64,000 nucleotides of DNA, taken from Liolophura sinensis. Lineage: Eukaryota; Mollusca; Polyplacophora; Chitonida; Chitonidae. Shown here piece after piece: positions 27,801 through 42,800 of the stretch. Below the pieces are notes generated by a model. That model was not told where the DNA came from, did not search any database, and worked only from the letters and a program-made list of their open reading frames with translations. Position 1 is the first letter of the stretch. The number at the start of each line of letters is the position of its first letter. The stretch spans positions 27,709,064 to 27,773,063 of the forward strand of contig NC_088296.1 of assembly GCF_032854445.1 (NCBI RefSeq), written 5' to 3'. Made by a program: the position numbers and the translations under genes.

Positions 27801-30800
27801 ACTAAGGTAACTTATTGACAGCGTTAGTTATTGGGCAGACAGAGTATTTCAGTTAGAGGTCGGACACATATTAACGACTTTAAGTTGTCCAAAACCTCTG
27901 AAAAAATTTTACCAACTCAGGATAAGGTACATGATATACTGATGTGAGTTCGGCCACAATATTTGCCGATAGATGGTACTTTGCTAGGTAGTTTACTCAC
28001 GTGACAATTGACCTTTGAATTTCAAGACCTGCGCTATGCGCCTAATTTTCTGTCTGCAGTTAAATAAATTTGCTCTGCATACGATATAATAAGTGTGAAT
28101 ATTTCCAACTTCCATGTTAAGATTTACGGTGAATATTTTTTAACGTCTTTTTGTAGACCGAAGATGTAACTAACGTGACATAATGAGCTTTCAGCGCTTC
28201 AGATCTTGAGCAGACAGACTATGTTTATAGGTTCAGTAGAAGTAAATTATGTCGCGATAGCGTTTCTGCAATGGTAGCTTTCTCACACCTTTTTATAAAA
28301 TGAATAATCGCCTGATAACATTATAACATGTATATCAGTATATTGTGAACCTCCAGTTATTAATTTAATAAGACCAATTTTAAAGCATGTTTTGTATTGT
28401 TGATGAAGCGAAGAAAATTCAGCAGTGCACATTTTGTCTCCATTTCTTGTACACCATTAGGTAAATATTCGGTTGACCTGTACATTTACATGTAAGTTTT
28501 TTACATGTAAATGTTTAGACATTAAAAGACATTAAAAGAGGAAGTTGTAACTTCCTCGCTTGGCGATCAACATGGAGTGGATAGTGCAAGAAGAGCGGTG
28601 AAAATCCGTGCTGCAAACAAGGAGGCACATTACATCCACTCTAAGGAAAAATTGTTAGGTACGACGTTAAACCCCAAGCACTCACAAACTTACTCAAAAC
28701 GTCCACAAACAATCTTACTCCACAGTGAGTTGGATGAATCACTTTACTTTGTTTTTCGAATGAGGAGAGAAATCTTCTCCGCTATCCAGAGAGCTTGACC
28801 TTACAACGAACCAATGACGGCCAATGCGCAGGTTTCCGTCATTACAGCCACCATGCAATTAAGACATCAAATTAAGAAGCAAGATATTAGTTAAACCTTT
28901 CATGGCACCCGGAGACAGATAAACGAGAATGTGGAAGTCCTTTTGAAAAAATCAAAATTTTTGCTGTTTCCTTTAGTTTTTAGTGTTATTGTAAGATCCC
29001 TAATATGTGCCATTTTGAATTTATCATTAAACTTGAAATCAACAGTTAATTTTAACAGAAACATGATAGAATGATCTAAATTGTTTCAAAACATAAAGTT
29101 TATGTCTTTTTGTCATTTTCTGGCTGCAAGGAAAATTGCAGATAAAGTCCTTCTCGCCACTCTAGCTCACCCCTCTCCCAAGTCACGTACGTCTAAACTA
29201 TCTTCTTTCATTAAAAAATCTGCTGTTGTGTTTGAGAAGAATGTCTATAATTAGTTAAGGAATTAGTTATATCAATGAATATCGGTTATATGAGTGAGCG
29301 AATGAGTGCTTGGGGTTTAAGGATGATAATTTCTTCTTCATTTTCGTTTTTGACGAAGTTTGCCAACAAAGGACCATAACTCTAAATAGTCCATCAAAAC
29401 AAAACAACAACAACGGATGCGCTTTGGTGGGTTGTAAGCTTGAACACGACCTTCATTTACTGGCAGAAGCTGATCTAATCCTATTTTTCCTAAATCAATA
29501 AATGACCGTTCACAAACTGGAATAATAACACAACTAAATCCGGATTTGTGTCCCCCTACCCCCCTTCGAACGTCACAAAAGATTTTGGGCTAAATTTCAA
29601 ACTCTAAGACAAAAGACTTTAGTGGATAGCTCAATAATTTCCCTCTGAAACGTGTTAGACAGAATTGCGAGTTGGCCAATTGAGTTAGCCGTCTAAGCTT
29701 GGCCTTTAGACTTTCGTGAAACGGTCCCCCAGGCGCTCTCCCTTCAAACACCTGATGCAGTTACCTCTCTTTGTCAAACCCGTCGAGGCTTTCAGCACAG
29801 TGGCTCGGATTGATCGTAACGAAGTAACCGAGGACAGACGCCGCATAGTGCTCGACAGACGAAAAAATAAGTAACATAAGTGTCATAGAGGTCCATGTAT
29901 TTAGGGCATTATTTTGTTCCCAAACGCCATGACAAAGTGCCATGGCAAGTAACGATAGTTATTATTGCTTATATAACTATCGTTTGTACAAGCCTTCGAG
30001 TAAAAAATACATTGTGTAAATGGCTTTAACATTACAGAATAAAAGGTATTTTTTATCGTTATTGAAATCTGAACTCCAAGCTATATAAATACATGTAACA
30101 TCCAATAACAATGTTTGTGCGAGCTCACGTATACGTCTCAACCTAGCACTTCATACAGCAAAATTCAAGAATTTTCTTTTCAAATCAAACTGGGTCTTAC
30201 TTAGGACATGAACAGTTAATTATGCTGTATAAGATTGTCCCAATATGGCAACTGTTCGCAAAGTGTATCCATTGACGGAGGACAGAAATTTAATCATGCC
30301 ATATACCTATATACTGTAGAATTTTAAATCATTGACGTCCTGTTAATTCCTTGTGAAATGGATCCAATTTGAGTCGTCTTCATACTGCTTACCTTTACCT
30401 TCACCCTTCCTAAGTGCACTTCGATTTAGTCACTTTGACATATTCATTTTTTGACATATTCTTTGAGTAAAGCAATTTTTATAACTTTTTAACCTGTTAC
30501 ATCCTCTGCCACATATGTTTCTTTGTCACGTTCGTATGGAGCCTTGTAGAAATAATTAGTATTTTCATATTTTGAAAGCCTACACTGTTAATGAAACTGT
30601 AAAAATGGAGATTATGTTTGTAGTGATGTGTTACACTGCGCTCTGACCTATTATGTTTATTTTAAAGCTTTGTTGTTTTCTTGTAGTTATTATGTTATAT
30701 TGAACTCTTTGCTCTTATACTTTTTACATAATCGGCTGTGATACTGAGTCTAATTGACCTTTGGAGTCTTAATGTAAACTAAACTACACTATTTTTACTG

Positions 30801-33800
30801 TCTGGCGACATAATTCAGGACGGGAGGACCGCTTTGCGCATCGCGTCAGAGTTAAACCATGTGGGCGTTGTTGTTCTGCTGGTAAAGAAGGCTGAGGATG
30901 CCAGTGTACAGGATAAGGTATGTAATACTGCATCTATAGAGAGCTAATGAAATCAACCACAGTGTATGATGGCGAATGGTACAGAATTATGTTCCTTAAA
31001 TACGTCGAAAGGCAACCTTAATTTGAACTGTGGCACATGGCCCCATCACGTATTCATGTGCTATGTGGAGAAACATACTTGGACCATTCTAGTTCATATC
31101 ATGTAGCACTTAAGGCGAGTGTGCCCTTCCAAGTTGAACTTTTACAGCTCATTAAGTCTATCCTGTACTTCGGGTCGTTCATTTTGTCATTACTTTGGAT
31201 AACTATTATTGATACGTTATAGATATGGAAATAAAGCCTTCACAGATTATATACAGAGTATTTCCACAAAAATTTTATCGTTGATGTAATGAAGGTTTGT
31301 ACATCATTTTATAATCTACATAAAGTCTGGTGTTGGGACATTTTGTTACAAACTCAAAACGTGACATTATGGCACACGACATACTGACACATGAAACCCG
31401 AGTAGCATTTAGTGTCAAAATATCGCTGATCGACATGCTGGGTTCGGGCCTATATCGAACTGTCTTGTGCCTAAATGTCACTCTCCGTAATGTCGTCTAT
31501 ACATACTAAAATGTGCTGACTGGATATTACTGGATATGGAGTTTTAGCTGGCATTAAATGTATGCAGTATCTTCGATGGGAGACTGTGAGTATATCTGTA
31601 AACAGTGAGTGGGATAAATATGTAACTGACTAGTTAAGATATCTGTTGTATACCGGAGATATGTGCAGATGAGTTAAATATTGTAAACTAATGTCGTAAT
31701 TGTAAATCGATGTCGTAATTGATACATAGTTATGACAATCCACAGAGAAGCCAGATGTCTTTGCACAAGGCAGTAATGGACGGTGATATAGACAGCGTTC
31801 GTCTACTCGTGAAGAAAGGAGTGAGTCTCACAAAACAGGATCAGGTATGTTGAGTAGAACCAGCTATAATTAATAGATCAAGGGCCAAATCTTCACAACT
31901 ACATGTAAACGTATATGGTCCAAGTAAGGAATAATTTAAAAGACACGTGGACCATACAGCTGTATTACACACTCCTATCTCATTCAACAAGATCATGCAA
32001 ATGTCTTCATACAACTGTACATAGCAAGAGCATGTCTTTCGTTGCATCCCAATATTTAAGTTTGTCTGAGTAGTTCGATTCTCGCTAATTCAAGTTGAAA
32101 ATATAGCTGTCGAGGACAGTAATTCCAAGATCTGCTTTGGCAAGTTTTGCATAAATCATGTTGGTAATAGTAATGATAACTACGGTAAAAAGGAGAAAAA
32201 CGTCAAAAAAAATACAGCATGTTGGATTTGAATCGCAGACAGCCAGGTATCTAGTACAATGGTAATACTACTATAGGCCAGCATACAGGGTATGTGGCTT
32301 TGATCTTCTGCTTGTAGCCAAAAACAGAACACAGAAAAATTCACTGTTGAAAGGTTGATGCCAGTTGCCGCGATAAATTACAGTGGCGAAGAAATTTCAT
32401 GCAGTCTTACACAAACTCGCCTGCTAAATAGATAAGAGGCTTTCGAACAGTTTTGAACACTTTTGTTGCTAATTTCATAAAAACTACCCAGCACGAGAGA
32501 AAACTAAGAGCAGAATGGACATAAGCAGTCTGAAATATATCAGAAAACTTGAAGGTTATACAAATCCAGAAATTTTTGCGATCTGATATTTTTGACCAGC
32601 TTTAAAGTTGTGAACGAACTTCGACGCCTTCCTTAAACTTCATATACACATGGTCAGTTTACAAGAATATGGAATTTTAAAAAAATTGGTTCATTAGTGA
32701 AAAGACGTTTTAAAACAATTCTAAGATGAAAGAAATCCAAAATGGCCGACAAAACAAGTGACCAACTTTGTCCCGTTTTTACACGATGTTCTCTGCCTGT
32801 CCGGCCTCGCTTAGCGCTCAGCACTAGAAGGTTAAAACAGGGAAAGAAGACTGAAATGTGACTGGGTTGGGTGTCATGTCTTGTGTCTTTGGCATGAAAC
32901 TTCTGGTCTGCATTTGAATTTTTCAGTTAATGCTTCACTAAAAGCGTCATACACGCACTGCTTAGGGACATGGCTCAGGCGAGAGTAACATACAAAAGAA
33001 TATACACCATGGGAAGGATTCAAGGTGGACAATTCTGTAAAAATTTGTACCGATTTAAATAGTAATTTCTTCGGCGTCACTGACCTGGGATTGCTGATGG
33101 GTTTTCTTGTCATCACATATAATTCGTGACGTTATATAAATTATCCAAACGCTTCAGGTTAGGGGACTTGTGTCACAGCTCTACACCGCTCCGATGAAGA
33201 GTTTTTGTTTCTTCATCTACATGACTTACACCTATTATATTGGTCTAACATCCCGAAGAATGGAAAGATACATGTAGCCGTTCACCGGGCAGTGCTTACA
33301 AATAATATATTTCTTTTATTTACTGATTTTTGTGTTGATTAACGCCATGCTCAATAATTCTTCATTTTTACGATGAGTAGAAAAACTGGAGTGCCACAGT
33401 GTCCAGCGGGGCCTCTGTGGCTCAGTTGGTTAGCCCGCTAACGCAGTGTAATGACCTGGGAGTCTCTCACCAATGGGGTCGCTGTGCTTTCAAGTCCAGC
33501 TCATGTTGGCTTCCCCTCCGGCCGTACGTGGAACGGTCTGCCAGCAACCTGCGGATGGTCGTCGGTTTCCCCCGTGCTCTGTCCGGTTTTCACCCACCAT
33601 AATGCTGGCCGCCGTCGTATAAGTGAAATATTCTTGAGTACGGCGTAAAACACCAATCAAACAAATAAATAAATAACAATGTCCAGCAAAGTTATAAAAC
33701 TCTGCCTGGCTGTCACACTGTATAATGTAGTTAATACACCGCTTTTCGTGGAACACAGCTGCGCACTTCTGATCAGATTACGCCATTACCTCAGAGTCTG

Positions 33801-36800
33801 TGGTGCTGTGTGTGACCACGGCACTGTGGTACAGTGTCATTGCAGCACTGTGGTACATCGCTACGATGCCGTGGTGCAGTGTATGACCGGGGCACTTTGG
33901 TACAATGTGACCACGAAACTGTAGTACATCGCTACGGTGCTGTGGTGCTGTGTGTGACCGTGGCACTGTGGTACAATGCTGTTGCGGTACTGTGGTACAG
34001 TGCCATTGCGGCACTGTGGTACAGTGTCGTCGCGGCACTGTGGTACATCGCTACAGTGCTGTGGTGTAGTGTATGGCCGCGGCAAGTTGGTACAGTGACA
34101 CTGAAGTACATCGCTATGGTGGTGTGGTGCTGTTTGTGACTGCAGTACTGTGATACAGTGTGACCGTGGCACTGTAGTATATCGTTACGATGCTACGGCG
34201 CTGTGTGTGGCCGCGGTATTGTAGTACATCGTTACGGTGTTGTGGTGCTATTAGCGACCGCGACACTGTGGTACAGTGTGATTGCGAGACTGTGGTACAT
34301 CGCTACGGTGTTGTGGTGCTGCGTGTGACCGCGCTACTGCGGTATAGTGTGATTGCGGCACTGCGGACTAACGCAACACATCCTTGGTCAGTTCGGTTTA
34401 TCAATAGATAGTTCCTTTACCTACACGATATACACTAACAATCGGGAGATACATCTATACCACTCATGTCTATGAACCTGCTACATGCATGTTATTGTGA
34501 CATTCCACAGGAAGGAGAAACGGCTGTTCATTGGGCAGTGCGTAAAAATAATGCGGATATTGTCCGTCAGATTGTGGATCTGGGCGGGGATATCAACATT
34601 CAGAATAAGGTGAGTTGCTGTTGCTTGGGAAACACACATATTACATACGTGACGAGCTAGATGTAACATCGTGGAATCACTGTGGTCTTAAATGAAAAGA
34701 ACACATTTATACAATCAGTGCCTTACGTGAAAGACCTACACAAATTGTATGGAATTTCTTTTTAATTTTTCGTCAGAAAGAAAATAGGTTTAAACATTGT
34801 TATTTTCTACAAAGTCCACCGATACGACAAACATTAAAAGTCCACTATTTTCACCACGCTTTAGACTTATCCAATGAAAAGCCTCCTTTCCTCCTCTTAA
34901 ATCTTCATTGTGACGTCACTGTGCTTAAGGATTTACTTCTACCATACGTAGCATGTCCAGTAGTAGCTAAATACGTACGTATTTCGTGAATATTAATGTG
35001 TTTAGACCAAGGAAGAGTTTGGGATTCACTAGAGGGTACATCATGCCTACATCTGTGGCTGTAGGCTGCCAAATTGTGTCTGGAATACCATGCCCTGAAT
35101 AGCTACTGGGCAAAGCTAAGCCCGATGACGTATGTAATCTGTTAAAATGGCGGTCTGAAAGGGATTTCCAAGCCTTCGATGTTTAACTATTAATTATTCA
35201 AATAACCAGCACTGCTGGCAGAAAATTGAGACATTTTTTTAAACTTTAAGTATAGCTCTATCACATAAGTTATAGGTTGTATAAATGTGTTCTCTCCCCT
35301 AAAATGAAATCAATGTTACAAAGCTGTTTGTATAATAGGCTCTTTTCTGAAATAGACTTTTGACTGGTACTTGATTAGTAAGCATGACGGAACTCCTAAG
35401 TACAAAGCTCCTGAATACACAATTCTGAACACACACATGAAGGCCTCAATGTCATACATGTGCATGCTCAAAGATGTTTTCTTGCTTACGTTCTAGTAGG
35501 GAGGATGCCTTGACTCGATAAAAAATTTTGTTACATGAACATGAAAACATGAGGCAGCCAAATTGTACCACTGATGCACCTGGACTTTCTGTATTGTTTC
35601 GTCATAAATTTTGTTCCGACGTACATAAACCCGACCACAGAGTTTACTACATCGGGTATCACCACATTATATTACCATTTAAGTATTGATCCGTCTATTC
35701 ATGTACATGCCTAAATAGCAGGAAATAACACGGTCGCTAGCATCCGGCCTTAAGCTGAATTAGGTAAGAAAAATATAGTGTTATTACTGGCAATTAATTT
35801 GACGTCACTGGTCTAGAAGGACTCAAATGCTGTGTTGTCATCACAATTAACACACAGCACCGTTAAAAGAATGCAAAGGAACCAGGCCTTATGGAGGCTT
35901 AGTCCACCAGCAGAATCGGGGGATATAGCGATACAATATAATAAATCTTAGAACACAGAGAGTATCAGCAGTGTGATAGTTGGCAAATTATATGAGAATA
36001 CAATATAATTCATCACACACAACAAAGAGTAAAGGCAATGTGATAGATGACAAACAGTCACCTGTGCAACAACGCTTCTTTTCGGTCTACGCTTTTCACT
36101 CAGTTAGGGTTTTATTCTCACTGTTCGTGTAAATGCCTATATGGTAGCAAATTGCCCCCCTCCCTCAAGGCACAATGGCCTAAGCAGATTTAGTTAAAAA
36201 ATAAATAAATCAATAAAAAAACGGTGATGTTAGTTGCAATTTCTTTTTTTTTCCCAATATGTCTGAATTTAAAAATTTGGCGAAATGAAATTTTGTGACG
36301 TGGGTGAATCGGCGCAAGTTCTGCATGCCTGGAGATAAGGTCGTGGTTTATATATTATTGTTACGGTACACAGGAGGAAAAAGACACCATTACCCCTGGA
36401 TCATCGGAGGCAAATGATCCGGATCGCCTTAGACTCCTAGTCAGAAATGCAGCTGATGTGAAAATTCAGGATCTAGTACGTCATCCACAGATCAAATGAA
36501 AAACCACATTATCTGTGTCAATATAAACAAGGGATTTATGTTTCAGTTATCCTCAAAAGAGATTTTAAATGTTAATTGCATAAAACATGTTTGAAAAGCT
36601 TCAAAACTAATTCTAGACTCGAGGGAATCTGAACAAAATTGGTAAACATATATTGCGGATGCCTCGAATATATTGAACATAATTGGTACACTTGCTGAAT
36701 ATTTTTACGGTGTAATACCACAGTTTGGTTCATTTGACCGGAATACATTCCTGATGTGCTCTTAAATGAGGCAGATATGATGTCCGTTACGGTAATTTAC

Positions 36801-39714
36801 CAGAAAGAGGCCCAGATATGTGTACCGAACGGTGCCGCAAGTGTAAGGTAACAGTTCACGACTTTACACAGACTGTGCTACTGAAGTCTGCAGGCTTCAA
36901 ACACAATCAGTCGTCACGTACATCATGCTCTAGTACCAAACTGTGACTTTACATAAATGTCCGTGCCCTGGAAATAATGGGACTCATACAAGCATATATG
37001 TAAGTGGTAACACAGTCATGGAATGTACAGTTCGTTAGCTACACGAGTAACACTCACCATGGACAAGACAGACAATACTACAAATAGCACCTAACTATGT
37101 AAACAGTGTCACCTCACTGTCACCGGTTTCACAGTTGTTCACTGGACAGTTCGTAAAAAAAATGTATCTTTATACTGGAAACGTATTCCTTGTGTGTAAA
37201 CAACTGGTGTAAAATTATAGAATCCAAATGTTCAGAAACGACGCTAATGTTCTGTACACAGTTTTGGAGTGTTTGCGTTATTTAATGTCAGCATGCTAAC
37301 CGGTTCAGTGCTTGATTTTGTTGGTGTTTTCAGAAATGGAATCATATAGAATTTTTTCCCAAACATAAACCTGTATGTGTCAAAAGTGTGCGGCCTTTTT
37401 GTGACACTTAACCCTGACTTCATCTACAAACTATTTCTAACTTTTACAGGATGGAAAGACGCCTTTGCTTTTAGCCCTGAGGGCAAATAATCTGGATCTT
37501 GTTCGTCTGTTGGTAGAGAGAGGCGCTGGCGTCAGTGTACAGAATGAGGTATGTGGTGTATAGTTACGATGATTTTCACATTGTCTCTAGCTCTAGACTA
37601 CGTAAGACCATTACAAAAATACATGCATTACTTTAGGTTAATTTCCAGGTATACAGTCTAAATTCATTCTCCATTGAGATACCGCCTCTTATAGCACGGT
37701 TAGTAGAGCGTCCGCTTCGGGAGTGGTAGATCCAGGATGAGTCCTGGGTCGAGTCACACCTAAGACTTTATAAGAGGAAGTTGTAACTTCCTGGCTTGGC
37801 ATTCAACATGACGGGAATTGTGCAACGACTGGTTTTAGAGCGGTGGAAATCCGTCCTGCAACAAGGAGGCACATTACATACACCCTAAGGATTCCTTCGT
37901 CGTCATATGACTGACAAATTTTTGAGTACGACGTTAAACACAAGCACTCACTCATTCTCCATTGAGGTTCCGCTGTGCATGTAAATATTAGGAGATACAA
38001 AAATACCAACAAATATAATGAATAATTATTCATTAAATAGATACGGCCAATGGTCGCTCAGTAGTGTTTTTAGACTAGCCTCTCAATTAGTACAATATCC
38101 TGGCAGACCATAGGAAAGAGATAATACTTTCTGGGGGAGGGGGTTAGGAAGGGTGGGGTGTTTGTGGGGTAGTGGTAATTAATAATTAGAAACCAAACCT
38201 TGTATCGTGACAATATATAAATGACGTGTTATTGTGACATCCCACAGGAAGGAGAGACGGTATTGTTTTGGGCGATGAGGACAGGTGATTTGAACCTTGT
38301 TCGTCTGTTGATAAATCACGGAGCCAATGTCAACGTACAGAATAAGGTAAGGGCTGCATGGTTGTTTACAAAGAGAGCATGTTGGACCAAGATACTAAAT
38401 ACAATTAGTCGTCACGTACATCATGCTCAAGTGCCAAATTGTGATTTTACATAAATGTCCGCGTTCTGCAACCAAAAGAAACTATACAGGTAGAAATGTA
38501 AGTGGTGACACATTTATAGAATTCGTCAGCTGCATGAGTAACACTCACAATGGACAAGACAGACAATACTACAAATAGCACTGAATTGTGTGAAAATGTT
38601 CCCTGACTGTCATCTGTTGCACAGGAACGAGACAGTGGTTCACTGGGCAGTTCATAAAAATAATGTATCTTTGTACTGAAAAGTACAGATACTCAGGCTG
38701 GACTTCATCTAAACTTTAATTTTACATAAATGTCCGCACCCTGGAAATAAAAGAAATCATACAGGTAGAAATGTAACTGGTAACACAGTCATGGAATGAA
38801 CAATTCGTTAGCTACATGACGAACACTCACAATGGACACGACAAACAATACTACAAATAGCACTGAATTATGTGAACATGTTACCTTACTGTCACCTGTT
38901 CCACACGAACGAGACAGTTGTTTATTGGGGAGTTCGTGAAAAATAATGTATTTTTGTACTAAAAACGGATGCCTTTTGTGGTGAGTAAACTGAGGTAAAT
39001 GTAGAATCCGTGACCTTGTTGACACTCAGTCCGGACTTTATCTACATACTATTTTTAACTTTTGCAGGATGGGAAGACGCCTTTACTTTTAGCCCTGAGG
39101 GCAAATAATCTGGATCTTGTTCGTCTGTTGGTAGAGAGAGACGCTGATGTCAGTATACAGAATGAGGTATGTGGTGTACAGTGCGATGATTTTTACATTG
39201 TCTCTGACTCTAGACTAAATAAGACCAACACTAAAACACATGTTTTATGTCTGGTTTATTTCCAGGAATACAGACAAAATTGATTCTCCATTGAGGTGTC
39301 CTGGTTCCTTTGTGCATGCAAATATTAGGGGGTACAAAATACCAACAACCAACCAAACAGATTCTCTCTAAAAACCCTGTAGAAAATGTTGGTAACATCG
39401 TTACATACATTACTCGCAAACGGATCTTCATTGGGTAGTTATGGCCAATTTTTTAAATCTGTTTATTTACTTATTTGATTGGTGTTTTACGCGGTGCTTA
39501 AGAATATTTCACTTATACGATGGCGGCCAGCATTATGGTGGTAGGAAACGGAGCAGAGCCCAGGAAAAAGCCACGAACATCCGCAGGTTGTAGCCAGGCC
39601 TAACCACGTACGGCCGGAGAGTAAGCAAGCATGCGCAGATGACGATGTGTCGCGACTTACATTTGTTCATTTCCGCTGTTGTCATGGTTACCAGATCGCG
39701 AGTTTCCCCATGTA

Positions 39715-39807
<93 letters not shown>

Positions 39808-42800
39808 GGTATGATTTCGTGTTCGGGGAACACCCCAACCTTCTGTTTTTCACCCAGAGTTGGATACATAGATACACAGACGACAATGTTTCACGACTCA
39901 CATTGCAGCTGTCATGGTAACTAGATAGCCGTTTTCCTTCTATATGCTACAGAAATGAGTTCGTAACCGGGCTACAACTCCCAACTATTTTCCACATAGT
40001 GTTTGGATCTCTATCCATGAAGTTTCTCCTCAGGGGTTATACTTACCACAATGCTGCTAGTATTCCTTTATACATTTCAAACAAATGTATTTGTTGGAGC
40101 GTTTGTTGTGTTCACCTGAACCCTTCTTTAATCTAGCCTCAACCAGTACAACATCCTTGTCCATATAAAGGAGATGCTATTTTGGGGAGCAGTAATAATT
40201 AGAGAAGAAACCGTGTCACGAGTATATAAATGACTTATTATTGTGACATCCCACAGGAAGGAGAGACGGCGTTGTTTTGGGCAGTGAAGATAGATGATAT
40301 GGACCTTGTTCGTCTGTTGATTGAGCACGGAGCCAATGTCAACGTACAGAATAAGGTACGTGATGTATGGTTATTTACAAGGAGAGCATGTTGGACTAAG
40401 TACCATTTTAAACATCTAGCTTTATCTTCAAACACATGCATCCACAAATGTCGAAGACGGAAAATTATTCACTTCGGGCGCGAATTATATATATTATGCT
40501 GCCTTTGGCGTAAACATAACAATAAATATGGTGCGAACAAAAATTATATTATTTCTTTGCAAGGCCAAAAATACATCAGAATGCTTCAGGGTTATATCAA
40601 AATGCAAACCTTTTTGTCACATCATGTTTTCGACCAATGGCAAGATTTAAAAGTTGTGAAGGCATTTTGAAACCTTTTTTTTAAACTATATATATGCACT
40701 TAGATTCTGTGTACAAGAACATAACATTTTAGAGCAATCGTTTCATCCTTTAAAAAATTCAAAATTTCACGAAATCCGAAATCGTCGGTAAACCACGTAA
40801 CCAACTTTGCCCCGTGCTTTCAAGACACTGCTCAACAACAGGGTATGGCCTTGCTTGGTAACAACATATGAAAGTCTGTCTGTTTAGGGATGTTAGGGAA
40901 TGCTAGAAATTTCCGGGTATGACGTGCCCTTTTTAGTGACCACTGTATGTCATGGTGCAATGTTTAGATAATCCACCGTCCGGGCAATACCTTTTATTAT
41001 TGTTGTCAGGACTACCAACCAAATTTTGTGTGCCCACTACAGAGAAAACTTCTGCACCAAATAAGTTGTAACTTACACATTATTCCCCCATTGTCTGAAA
41101 TAATGCATATCAAAGAAACTGAAGTGCCACAATGTCCAGTAAAATTATAAAAATCTGTCTGCCTGCCACCGAGTATAATGTCGTCCATGCACCGCTATGC
41201 GTGGCACATTGGTGCAACTTTAATACATCGCGTCGGTGGCATTGGGGCACAAGACTCATACATCGCCACGGCGCCACTGGACCGAAACTGCCGTATATCG
41301 CGACGGCGCCATTGGGGCGGTGCTGTCCTACAACGCCACGGCGCCACTGGAGTGGAACTGTCATACGTCATGACGGCGCCACTGGGCCGAAACTGTCATA
41401 CTTTGTGACGGCGCCACTGGGACAGAACTGTCAAACATCGTGACGGCGCCACTGAGGCGGAACTGTCTTACATCGCCTCGACGCCACTGGGGCGGAACTC
41501 TCATACGTTGCGACCAGTCCGCGACGGCGCTTCTGTGGTGGCCCAGTCTGCAACGGAGCCACTGGGGTGGAACAGTCATACATCGCGACGGAGCTACTGG
41601 GACGGAACTGTCATACATCGGGATGGCGCCCCTGGGGCGGAATTGTCACGCATCGCGACGGGGCAACTGGGGCGAACCTGTCACACATCGCAACGAAGCC
41701 ATTGAGGCAGAAGTGTCATGCATCGGGAAGACGACACTAGGATGGAACTGTCATACATCGCGACGACACCATAAGGGCGGAACTCTCATACATCGCGACG
41801 GCGCCACTGGGGCGGAACTCTCATACATCTCCACGACGCCATTGGGGCGGAACTCTCATACATCGCCTTGGCGCCATTGGGGCGGAACTCTCATACATCG
41901 CGACGGCGCCATTGGGGCGGAACTTTTATACATCGCGACGGCACCATAGGGGCGGAACTTTCATACACCGCGACGGCGCCATTGGGGCGGAACTCCCATA
42001 CATCGCGACGGTGCCATAAGGGCGGATCTCTCGTACATCGCGACGATGCAACAGGGGCCGCCCAGTCTGCGTTGGAGCTACTGGGGTCACTGGGGGCAAA
42101 ATCTTCATAACAAATGCTCCAAGCGACTGTATTTTACACCAAATGGAAGTCTTACAAAATCTGTCAAACACCAAAGAGAATTTGAGAAAATACGATCTAC
42201 ATTCACCGAGAGACAGACCAGCACAGTGGATGACATACAAATATATTGCAAGATACAAGTAGCCGAATTTATGTGGGCCTAAGGCTGTACACTTCAACCT
42301 TCAGTACAGTCCCTGTTCATTTCAGTAGCTGTTATACCTTAAATTCACTACACTGTAAACCATTGAAACAAATGATATCAACAGCTTAGTTTCCGATGAT
42401 GATTTGTCCAGTTAACATTCGTAACACTTAGACTCTGAAAAGTCCTGAATGCTAGCAAATTCATTTGCAGAAGTAGGCTTAACCGATCCGTCGATTGGCC
42501 TCGTTAGAACTTTAGGTTATCGTCCAGGCATCTTCTTTCTTCCACCTCTCCAGGCGATCGTTTGTTTCAGAATCGCAGCAGAAGGAGCTGCCGACTCAAA
42601 GTAAACAAACTTGTCTTTGTTAACTATGCCAAGAATACGGTCGGTAACAGAGTAGGTCTAGTTTGTTACTTTTAACAAACAGTCTGTTAAAAAATTGTCA
42701 ACAAAGTAAACCGTGTTGAAATGCAGAGCAGTATTTTCAGTGTGCCTTATGCAGTTATCTTCGTGTTACCAAAATTTATTCCACTACAAATACAAGAATG

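Noticed and set aside
33408-33480. Functional tRNA gene
   Set aside because: The head has an A-box-like motif but a degenerate B box and is fused to a SINE body and tail.
33861-34172. Overlapping open frames of about 100 residues on both strands
   Set aside because: They are products of the GC-rich tandem repeat.
39533-39924. IYIYIY-containing frames on both strands
   Set aside because: They come from the (TA)n microsatellite and a SINE fragment.
41440-41949. 169-residue open frame
   Set aside because: It is read across the 35-bp minisatellite; the repeat cycles through frames and gives only low-complexity sequence.
41190-42080. Possible CRISPR-like array (35-bp repeats)
   Set aside because: The repeats are contiguous without unique spacers, and the genome is eukaryotic.
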